Below are positions 1 to 4,494 of a stretch of 5,449 nucleotides of DNA, one piece after another. The translations under genes were made by a program, and so were the position numbers. Location: assembly GCA_937895465.1 (NCBI GenBank), contig CALAYY010000191.1, positions 1-5,449 of the forward strand, in the 5' to 3' direction. The notes under the pieces are model-generated. The model made no database searches, was not told the DNA's origin, and saw only the letters and a list, made by a program, of their open reading frames with translations. Source of the stretch: an uncultured Clostridia bacterium (lineage in GTDB: Bacteria; Bacillota; Clostridia; Christensenellales; DUVY01). How positions within the stretch are numbered: position 1 is the stretch's first letter; every line of letters starts with the position of its first letter.

Positions 1-483
1 ATGGGTAAAGCTTTAGATGCCTTTGAATGTCTTGATTTAATAATAAAAACTTCTGTTATGCCCAATCTTATCTGTGCCGGCAATGACTGGCGGGGAATGG
101 GAATAGGCGATGATGATTTTTGGGCAACATACAGTCCTGAAACCAATATTGTACTGACCTCAGCCATTTCAGATGCAATGGTCGGCTCAACAGAAAAAAG
201 TATTACATTGTTGCCTGCACTATATGATGAATATAAGAAAGGTTCAGTAGAAGGCTTTCAAACAAGATGCGGTGCAGAAGTCGGTATAGCTTGGGATAAG
301 AAAAAGGGAATAATTAATGTAAAGATAAAATCTCGTAGGGCAATAATTTTTGACCTTATTTTACCTGAAGGAACAAAACGATATAAAGGTCTGGAAAATG
401 AAAAGTATGATCCAGAAACACGCATTATAAAAGATATCAATCTTGCGGCAAACAAGATGATTAATCTTGAAATCAGAATATAA
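1..483 (+). CDS. C-terminal fragment of a GH95-like glycoside hydrolase (5' end outside window)
   Basis: The frame is open from the first base and ends at TAA 481-483, leaving 160 residues. An ATG sits at base 1, but there is no room to see an RBS, and family members are usually over 700 residues, so this is taken as the tail of a longer gene. Family-like features are the NDWRGMGI stretch (residues 28-35), SITLLPAL (67-74), and GSVEGFQTRCGAEVGIAW (81-98). The last matches the 'LLPALP...GSVKGLRARGGFEVDIEW' pattern that I recall closing the catalytic domain of GH95 alpha-L-fucosidases/galactosidases. Between them, the position where relatives carry QIDAN/QIDGN reads SPETN (45-49), so the usual Asp is Glu47. 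No signal peptide or membrane segment is visible in this part. The likely role is cleavage of a glycan side-chain sugar, but the substrate cannot be told and the family call rests on remembered motifs. Confidence 0.55.
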   Translation: MGKALDAFECLDLIIKTSVMPNLICAGNDWRGMGIGDDDFWATYSPETNIVLTSAISDAMVGSTEKSITLLPALYDEYKKGSVEGFQTRCGAEVGIAWDKKKGIINVKIKSRRAIIFDLILPEGTKRYKGLENEKYDPETRIIKDINLAANKMINLEIRI

Positions 484-497
484 GTTGTTATCTAATT

Positions 498-541
498 AAT
501 ATATCAAAAAAGCAAGCATGAGCTTGCTTTTTTGATATATT
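498..541. terminator. Bidirectional rho-independent terminator between convergent genes
   Basis: Arms 498-517 and 522-541 are perfect 20-bp reverse complements around the 4-nt loop ATGA. The GC-bearing core AGCAAGC/GCTTGCT is flanked by A6 on the left and T6 on the right, so the hairpin has a terminator layout read from either strand. It lies 14 nt past the stop of the GH95-like gene and 24 nt past the stop of gdhA, the expected place for one element to end both convergent transcripts. Confidence 0.9.
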
Positions 542-565
542 TTATAATTAATAAATATTTCTTGT

Positions 566-1915
566 TTAAAAAACACCCTGAGCCATCATTGCTTCTGCTA
601 CTTTTTTGAAGCCTGCAAGATTGGCGCCTGCAACTAAGTTGTATCCTAGTCCATATTCTTCAGCAGCTTCTTTTGAAACCTTATGAATATTTATCATCAT
701 TCTTCTTAGTTCTTCATCAACTTTTTCCTCTGTCCAAACAAGACGCTGAGAGTTTTGAGCCATTTCCAAAGAAGATACACCCACGCCGCCTGCATTAACC
801 GCCTTAGCTGGTGCTACAACCATATTCTTTTGTTCCATTAAGTAAAACAATGCGTCGTTAGTTGTAGGCATGTTGGCTACTTCTATATAATATTTTATAC
901 CGTTGTCAACTATCTTTTTTGCCCATTCCATATTAACATCGTTTTGCATTGCTGAAGGCATGATAACGTCAACTTTTTCAGACCAAGGTTTTGAATTAGG
1001 AATAAATTTAACCCCAAACTTATCAGCATAGTCTTTAACTTTGTTGCGTCCTGAATTACGCATTTCTAACATATAATTGACTTTTTCTTCTGTAGAAACA
1101 CCCTCAGGGTCATAGATGTATCCGTCAGGACCTGATAAGGTAACAACCTTAGCACCTAGCTGCATTGCCTTTTTGCATATACCCCATGCGACATTGCCAA
1201 AGCCTGAGATAGCAATAATCTTGCCTTTTATATCTTCGCCTTTATGTTTTAAAACTTCGGTCAAATAATACATTGCTCCATAACCAGTTGCTTCAGGGCG
1301 AATCAAAGAGCCGCCGTATGATAAGCCTTTGCCAGTAAAAACACCATTTTCCCAAGTGCCTTTGAGCCTTCTGTATTGACCGTACATATAACCGATTTCA
1401 CGGCCGCCAACACCCATATCTCCAGCAGGCACATCCACATCAGGGCCAATATACCTATATAAAGCCGTCATGTACGACTGACAGAAACGCATAATTTCCC
1501 CATCTGACTTTCCAGCAGGATCAAAATCAGAGCCGCCCTTGCCGCCTCCAATGGGCATACCAGTCAAAGAGTTTTTAAAAATCTGCTCAAAGCCCAAAAA
1601 TTTGATTATACCGGCATATACATTTGATTGAAATCTAAGACCGCCCTTGTATGGTCCTAAAGAGCCGTTAAATTGACAGCGATAGCCGATATTAGTATGA
1701 TGGTTTCCGTTATCATCCATCCATACTACACGGAAAGTAAACATCCTTTCAGGCTCAACAATTCGATTAAGCAAATCAACCTTTTCATACTCTGGGTGCT
1801 TATCAACCATTGGGGAAATAGAAGTTAAGACTTCTTCTACAGCTTGCACAAATTCAGGCTCATTGCTATGCTTAGCTTTAACATTTTCAATAACACTTTT
1901 GACATATGCATTCAT
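566..1915 (-). CDS. gdhA: Glutamate dehydrogenase, clostridial hexameric type, probably NAD-specific
   Basis: The enzyme interconverts glutamate with 2-oxoglutarate plus ammonium in the cytoplasm, linking nitrogen and carbon metabolism and, in anaerobes, glutamate fermentation. At 449 residues it has the normal length of the ~50-kDa homohexameric family. Visible motifs are GPYKGGLRF with Lys90, IFKNSLTG with Lys114, PIGGGKGGSDFDP with the catalytic Lys126, and PAGDMGVGG with Asp166. A Rossmann turn SGFGNVAWG lies at 237-245, and the late KAVNAGGVGVSS with Ser381 completes the substrate pocket. All of these sit one residue beyond the C. symbiosum numbering (K89, K113, K125, D165, S380), so the alignment is nearly gap-free. 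Phe239, Pro263 and Asp264 match the residues associated with NAD preference in that enzyme. A GGAG RBS (complement of 1927-1930) lies 11 nt before the start, a little long. The gene stands alone, with its own promoter region and a shared terminator downstream. Confidence 0.96.
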   Translation of the reverse strand: MNAYVKSVIENVKAKHSNEPEFVQAVEEVLTSISPMVDKHPEYEKVDLLNRIVEPERMFTFRVVWMDDNGNHHTNIGYRCQFNGSLGPYKGGLRFQSNVYAGIIKFLGFEQIFKNSLTGMPIGGGKGGSDFDPAGKSDGEIMRFCQSYMTALYRYIGPDVDVPAGDMGVGGREIGYMYGQYRRLKGTWENGVFTGKGLSYGGSLIRPEATGYGAMYYLTEVLKHKGEDIKGKIIAISGFGNVAWGICKKAMQLGAKVVTLSGPDGYIYDPEGVSTEEKVNYMLEMRNSGRNKVKDYADKFGVKFIPNSKPWSEKVDVIMPSAMQNDVNMEWAKKIVDNGIKYYIEVANMPTTNDALFYLMEQKNMVVAPAKAVNAGGVGVSSLEMAQNSQRLVWTEEKVDEELRRMMINIHKVSKEAAEEYGLGYNLVAGANLAGFKKVAEAMMAQGVF

Positions 1916-1958
1916 AAATTTATTTTCTCCTTTTTAATTTCTTTAGGATAAAATGACC

Positions 1959-2020
1959 GTTACAAAATTATTATAATAGCATTTTATATAGTTTAGCACA
2001 TTAGCTTATTGTTACAAAAT
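1959..2020. repeat. Direct repeat GTTACAAAAT (x2) flanking the gdhA promoter region
   Basis: The exact 10-mer GTTACAAAAT occurs at 1959-1968 and 2011-2020, in the same orientation. The copies start 52 bp apart, about five helical turns, and flank the best promoter candidates for gdhA on the minus strand. This is suggestive of paired operator half-sites bound on one DNA face, but two 10-mers in AT-rich DNA could be chance. No regulator can be assigned. Confidence 0.3.
1970..1998 (-). promoter_or_regulatory. Candidate gdhA promoter
   Basis: On the minus strand a perfect TATAAT -10 (complement of 1970-1975) is preceded at 17 bp by TGCTAA (complement of 1993-1998), a poor -35. The predicted start would be near 1963, giving a leader of about 48 nt. 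An alternative upstream promoter pairs TTGTAA (inside the 2011-2020 repeat region) with an extended -10, TGC-TAAACT, after 16 bp. The sequence does not decide between them. Confidence 0.35.
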
Positions 2021-2066
2021 CCTTGGGCATAATAATTATTAATAACTCATATAACGAGATAATAAT

Positions 2067-2094
2067 GATGCGGATAACAAAAGTTATCCGCATC
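2067..2094 (-). terminator. Perfect 12-bp hairpin downstream of the 49-codon gene, possible weak terminator
   Basis: Arms 2067-2078 (GATGCGGATAAC) and 2083-2094 are perfect complements around a 4-nt loop (AAAA on +, TTTT on -). It begins 40 nt past the stop of the upstream minus-strand small gene and lies before the gdhA promoter, so a terminator insulating gdhA fits the position. The downstream tract on the minus strand is only ATTATTATCT, not a proper U-run, so termination would be weak. It could instead be an operator or an mRNA-stabilising hairpin. On the plus strand no U-run follows. Confidence 0.45.
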
Positions 2095-2134
2095 GAGACA
2101 AGGGGAGAATATTATTTTAATAACATTAAAAATA

Positions 2135-2284
2135 TTAATTCATTGTTGCGTTTAGCTGAGTGATTTTATCCTTTATTTTCTGCTTGCCTTTAGAAACCAT
2201 TTCAGTAACAGGGGAATTGCCTTCAACTAAAGCAGCGCCAATAAGAGCGCCTAAAGCCAAACCTAATATCATTGATGTGCGCAT
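2135..2284 (-). CDS. Small putative membrane-anchored protein, 49 aa, unknown function
   Basis: An open frame of 49 codons runs on the minus strand from ATG (complement of 2282-2284) to TAA (complement of 2135-2137). It has the strongest Shine-Dalgarno in the window, AAGGAGG (complement of 2294-2300), spaced 9 nt from the ATG. That is the main reason to regard it as a real gene despite its size. The N-terminus MRTS is followed by the glycine/alanine-rich hydrophobic stretch MILGLALGALIGAALV (residues 5-20). Residues 30-41 (VSKGKQKIKDKI) form a lysine-rich, probably helical tail. This layout, one short membrane helix and a charged tail, recalls YtxH-like small envelope proteins, but I do not recognise the protein and assign no function. 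It is divergent from ruvX and upstream of gdhA on the same strand, with a hairpin between, so co-transcription with gdhA is not clear. Confidence 0.72.
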   Translation of the reverse strand: MRTSMILGLALGALIGAALVEGNSPVTEMVSKGKQKIKDKITQLNATMN

Positions 2285-2386
2285 AAAAGATTTCCTCCTT
2301 TTTTATTTGCTGTGATTAGTATTAGTATTAATTATATAATTATTTATTACATATTTTGGATATATAACTTTTAAACAAAAAAAACA

Positions 2387-2431
2387 CATAATTTAATGAT
2401 TGATAATAATGGCAATTAATATTAAATTATG
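2387..2431. repeat. Inverted repeat (11-bp perfect arms) in the divergent gap before ruvX
   Basis: CATAATTTAAT at 2387-2397 is the exact reverse complement of ATTAAATTATG at 2421-2431, with 23 nt between. Arm centres are 34 bp apart, a little over three helical turns. A possible -35 for ruvX (TTGATA, 2400-2405) lies between the arms, and a weak -10 (TAAATT, 2423-2428, 17-bp spacer) lies inside the right arm, so a repressor site or a cruciform is conceivable. The arms are 10/11 A+T, and this could be chance. The rest of 2285-2457 is AT-rich spacer with a short ATTAGT tandem at 2315-2326. Confidence 0.35.
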
Positions 2432-2457
2432 ATAGAATTTCCAAAAAGAGGAAAAAA

Positions 2458-2874
2458 ATGCGTACACTTGGAATAGATTATGGTGATAAAAGAATTGGCC
2501 TTGCCTTGAGTGATGAGCTTGGAATAATTGCAAGTCCTTTAGAAGTTTATTATCGTAAGTCGTTAAAAGAAGATTTTAAATATCTTGAAAGAATTATTAT
2601 AGAAAAGAAAGTTGGCAATATAGTAATAGGTTTGCCTATTAATATGGACGGCACACTGGGAGAAAGAGCAAAAATCACAAAAGAGTTTGGTCAGCAGCTT
2701 TTTTCATTAATTTCTTTACCGATAATTTATGTCGATGAAAGATGGACTTCGATTGAATCAGAAAGAATTTTGATAGAAGGCAATGTTAGGCGGGAAAAGC
2801 GCAAGGCTTTGATTGATAAGATGGCTGCTCAAAACATATTGCAAAGATTTTTGGACAGTCCAAAAAACAAATAA
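2458..2874 (+). CDS. ruvX: RuvX/YqgF family putative pre-16S rRNA nuclease / Holliday-junction-resolvase-like protein
   Basis: At 138 residues this has the standard length of the YqgF family, RNase H-fold nucleases implicated in 16S rRNA 5'-end maturation and originally predicted to be Holliday junction resolvases. The first strand carries the signature GIDYGDKRIGLALSD (residues 5-19) with the expected metal-binding Asp7. IVIGLPINMDG (55-65) is the second core motif, and VDERWTS (92-98) is the third, with Asp93/Glu94. The last helix has ALIDKMAAQNILQRFL (117-132) with Asp120, so all acidic active-site candidates are present. The start is fixed by MRTLGIDYG at the family N-terminus and an AGAGGA RBS at 2447-2452. 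It is followed after 47 nt by a DUF1292 gene, the classical Firmicute partner. ireB and alaS, the other usual neighbours, are not seen upstream. Confidence 0.95.
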   Translation: MRTLGIDYGDKRIGLALSDELGIIASPLEVYYRKSLKEDFKYLERIIIEKKVGNIVIGLPINMDGTLGERAKITKEFGQQLFSLISLPIIYVDERWTSIESERILIEGNVRREKRKALIDKMAAQNILQRFLDSPKNK

Positions 2875-2921
2875 AAACTGTTCAAATTAATAATACTAAT
2901 AAAGTAAAAAAGGAGACTATT

Positions 2922-3275
2922 ATGGCTGAAGAAAAAAAGGATTTTGTGGTAGATTTGTTACCTGATGACAGCGGAGAGATAATAACATTACTTGATGAAG
3001 AGGACAATGAAGTGCCTTTTTATCAAATAGCCTGCATAGAGCATAATGATGATTTTTATGCTATGCTTCAACCGGCTACAGAAGTAGAAGGCATAGAAGA
3101 GGATGAAGTAATAATTGTAAAGATGCTTGAAGCTAAAAGTGAAGATGAAGATTTGTTTGAGCCTGTTACAGATGAGAATTTGTTAGACAAATTATATGAA
3201 GCTTACATAAAGGCAGTTGAAGAAGAGCAAGACGATGATGAAGATGATGAAGATGATGAAGAAGATGAAGAATAA
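2922..3275 (+). CDS. DUF1292 / YrzB-like (UPF0473) acidic protein
   Basis: A 117-residue cytoplasmic protein whose core, residues 19-99, reads as a DUF1292 domain: EIITLLDEEDNEVPFYQIACIE at the front, then YAMLQPA (46-52), a DEVIIVKM strand (61-68) and a closing LLDKLYEAYIKAVEEE helix. The family's molecular role is not established. Its members usually sit directly after ruvX in Firmicutes, as here, which supports the call. The protein is strongly acidic and ends in an almost pure Asp/Glu tail from residue 100 to 117, encoded by GAT/GAA codons. AAGGAG at 2910-2915 is 6 nt from the ATG. It shares the ruvX transcription unit, which ends at the hairpin at 3309-3344. Confidence 0.9.
   Translation: MAEEKKDFVVDLLPDDSGEIITLLDEEDNEVPFYQIACIEHNDDFYAMLQPATEVEGIEEDEVIIVKMLEAKSEDEDLFEPVTDENLLDKLYEAYIKAVEEEQDDDEDDEDDEEDEE
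3231..3272 (+). repeat. GAT/GAA trinucleotide low-complexity tract at the end of the DUF1292 gene
   Basis: Fourteen consecutive codons are all GAC, GAT or GAA, with the unit GATGATGAA recurring in phase, and encode the terminal Asp/Glu tail. A tract of this kind can change length by replication slippage in whole codons, altering only the tail length. Confidence 0.75.
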
Positions 3276-3308
3276 ATAAGATAATTTTAATTAATCTTTT
3301 ACAAATAG

Positions 3309-3344
3309 AAAGTATTAAGTCAATTCACTGGCTTATACTTTTTT
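3309..3344 (+). terminator. Rho-independent terminator of the ruvX–DUF1292 unit
   Basis: AAAGTATTAAGTC (3309-3321) pairs with GGCTTATACTTT (3330-3341) with one bulged T at 3315 or 3316 and one G-U pair, closing an 8-nt loop. The stem runs into a U-tract, TTTTTT at 3339-3344. It lies 33 nt past the DUF1292 stop and before the rpsB promoter. Confidence 0.72.
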
Positions 3345-3386
3345 ATTATATTAAGGAAAATGTCTCATATTATAAACAATAATTAA

Positions 3387-3415
3387 TTGCTAGCTTATAT
3401 ATTTTATGCTATAAT
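3387..3415 (+). promoter_or_regulatory. rpsB–tsf promoter (sigma-A type, extended -10)
   Basis: TTGCTA (3387-3392) and a perfect TATAAT (3410-3415) are separated by 17 bp, and the -10 carries the TGn extension TGC at 3407-3409. This is one of the two best promoters in the window. The predicted start is near 3422, giving a leader of about 124 nt before the rpsB start codon. Confidence 0.8.
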
Positions 3416-3421
3416 CTATAA

Positions 3422-3545
3422 GGCTTTTATTAAAAAGTCAAATTACACACCCGATATCGACACGGTTTTCGTTGCTTTTATCTTCTAATAAAAGTTTATG
3501 ACCGAAATAAAAATCGAGCGGGGAGGAAAAACGGAGGATTTTTTT
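3422..3545 (+). promoter_or_regulatory. Structured 5' leader of rpsB, candidate autoregulatory element
   Basis: The untranslated leader contains a set of nested complementary segments. They are CCCG 3450-3453 with CGGG 3519-3522, TCGA 3457-3460 with TCGA 3514-3517, CGGT 3463-3466 with ACCG 3501-3504, and CTTTTAT 3475-3481 with ATAAAAG 3488-3494. The outermost pairing takes up part of an upstream Shine-Dalgarno-like GGGGAGG (3520-3526). The apical loop CTTCTA (3482-3487) can pair, with two G-U pairs, to the true RBS GGAGG (3533-3537) as a pseudoknot. Ribosomal-protein operons are commonly controlled by the protein binding such a leader, and S2 is the obvious candidate, but that is inference. 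I do not match this to a named RNA family. Confidence 0.45.
3533..3537 (+). promoter_or_regulatory. Ribosome binding site that fixes the rpsB start
   Basis: GGAGG lies 8 nt before the ATG at 3546. An in-frame ATG at 3498 has no Shine-Dalgarno ahead of it, and the 16 codons it would add contain the leader's purine-rich sites and have no place at the S2 N-terminus, which in relatives begins MSVISMKQLLEAGVHFGH. The start is therefore placed at 3546. Confidence 0.9.
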
Positions 3546-4448
3546 ATGTCAGTAATTTCTATGAAACAGTTATTAGAGGCAGGCGTTCATTTTGGACATC
3601 CAACAAGAAAATGGAATCCCAAAATGAAAAAGTATATTTTCACCTCTCGTAACGATATTCACATTCTTAACTTGGAACAAACAGTTGAACTAATTGATGA
3701 AGCTTATGCTTTTGTTAAGCAGCAAATTATCGAAGGCAAGTCGGTATTGTTTGTCGGCACCAAAAAACAGGCTGCAGAAGCAATTCAACAAGAGGCAGAA
3801 CGCTGCGGACAGTTTTACATCAGTACAAGATGGTTAGGCGGCACATTGACCAATTTTACTACTATTCGTTCAAGAATTGACCGTCTTAACAAGCTCAATC
3901 AGATGGAAAAGTTAGGCGAATTTGATTTGTTGCCCAAGAAAGAAGTATTAAAGCTAAAGGCTGAGCGTGATAAGCTTCAGCAAAATCTTGGCGGTATTAA
4001 AGATATGCGTTCTTTGCCTGGTGTTATTTTCGTTATTGACCCTAAAAAAGAACATATAGCTATAAGAGAAGCCCGTTCAATGAAAATACCTGTAGTAGGT
4101 TTGGTTGACACTAATTGTGACCCTGATGAAGTTGATTATATTATACCCGGTAACGACGATGCTATAAGAGCTGTAAAATTAATTGCAGGTGCAATTGCAG
4201 ATGCCGTTATTGAAGCCCGTGAAGGGGAACAGGGAACAGTGTCTACACAAGAAGAAAAAATGGAAGCTTTGAGTGAAGAAGCGCTTTTAAATGATGTTGA
4301 AGAATCAGCAGCTGAAAAAGAGGAAGTTATTGAACCAAAGGCTCAAAAACGAACCAAAAAAGTAGCCGCAGCTTCTGAAGATGCTGAGTCAGAAGTAGAA
4401 GAAAAAAAGACTAAGAAAGCAAAAGCAAAAGAAGATATTGCAGAATAA
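3546..4448 (+). CDS. rpsB: 30S ribosomal protein S2
   Basis: S2 binds the cytoplasmic small subunit late in assembly, near the head–body junction, and is needed for S1/mRNA engagement. The 300-residue product opens with MSVISMKQLLEAGVHFGH (residues 1-18) and TRKWNPKMKKYIF (20-32). It continues with VLFVGTKKQA (67-76), the signature RWLGGTLTNF (95-104), LPGVIFVID (157-165) and IPVVGLVDTNCDPD (181-194), and closes its core near IAGAIADAVIEA (213-224). Typical bacterial S2 is about 230-260 residues. Here residues 229-300 form an extra low-complexity tail, first Glu-rich, then alternating Lys/Glu/Ala (TKKAKAKED near the end). tsf follows after 46 nt without a terminator, the standard rpsB–tsf pairing. 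Expression probably depends on the promoter at 3387-3415 and the structured leader. Confidence 0.97.
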   Translation: MSVISMKQLLEAGVHFGHPTRKWNPKMKKYIFTSRNDIHILNLEQTVELIDEAYAFVKQQIIEGKSVLFVGTKKQAAEAIQQEAERCGQFYISTRWLGGTLTNFTTIRSRIDRLNKLNQMEKLGEFDLLPKKEVLKLKAERDKLQQNLGGIKDMRSLPGVIFVIDPKKEHIAIREARSMKIPVVGLVDTNCDPDEVDYIIPGNDDAIRAVKLIAGAIADAVIEAREGEQGTVSTQEEKMEALSEEALLNDVEESAAEKEEVIEPKAQKRTKKVAAASEDAESEVEEKKTKKAKAKEDIAE

Positions 4449-4494
4449 ATAAAAACATATCAAAGATAAATAATAATTATAAAAGGAGAACGCA

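Noticed and set aside
258..455. 65-codon open frame on the minus strand inside the GH95-like gene
   Set aside because: It is antisense to a convincing coding frame, has no family-like motif, and is explained as a shadow of the plus-strand gene.
2108..2136. AT-only hairpin (7+5 bp with a 2-nt bulge) at the end of the 49-codon gene
   Set aside because: It is composed almost entirely of A and T with a 3-nt loop and is weak; such structures are expected by chance in this base composition.
2065..2163. 32-codon plus-strand frame starting ATGATGCGG
   Set aside because: It has no Shine-Dalgarno, starts at the edge of the perfect hairpin and overlaps the better-supported minus-strand small gene.
2315..2332. 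ATTAGT tandem hexamer (under three copies) in the small-gene/ruvX gap
   Set aside because: Too few and too short copies in AT-rich DNA to claim a repeat element, a DnaA-type or an attachment site.
3360..3386. Eight-codon frame ATGTCTCAT... between the DUF1292 terminator and the rpsB promoter
   Set aside because: It is too short, its purine-rich stretch is too close to the ATG, and it lies upstream of the rpsB transcription start, so it cannot be a leader peptide.
3452..3459. Palindrome CGATATCG in the rpsB leader as an operator site
   Set aside because: Only 8 bp with no repeat elsewhere in the gap, and its bases are better used in the nested leader pairing.
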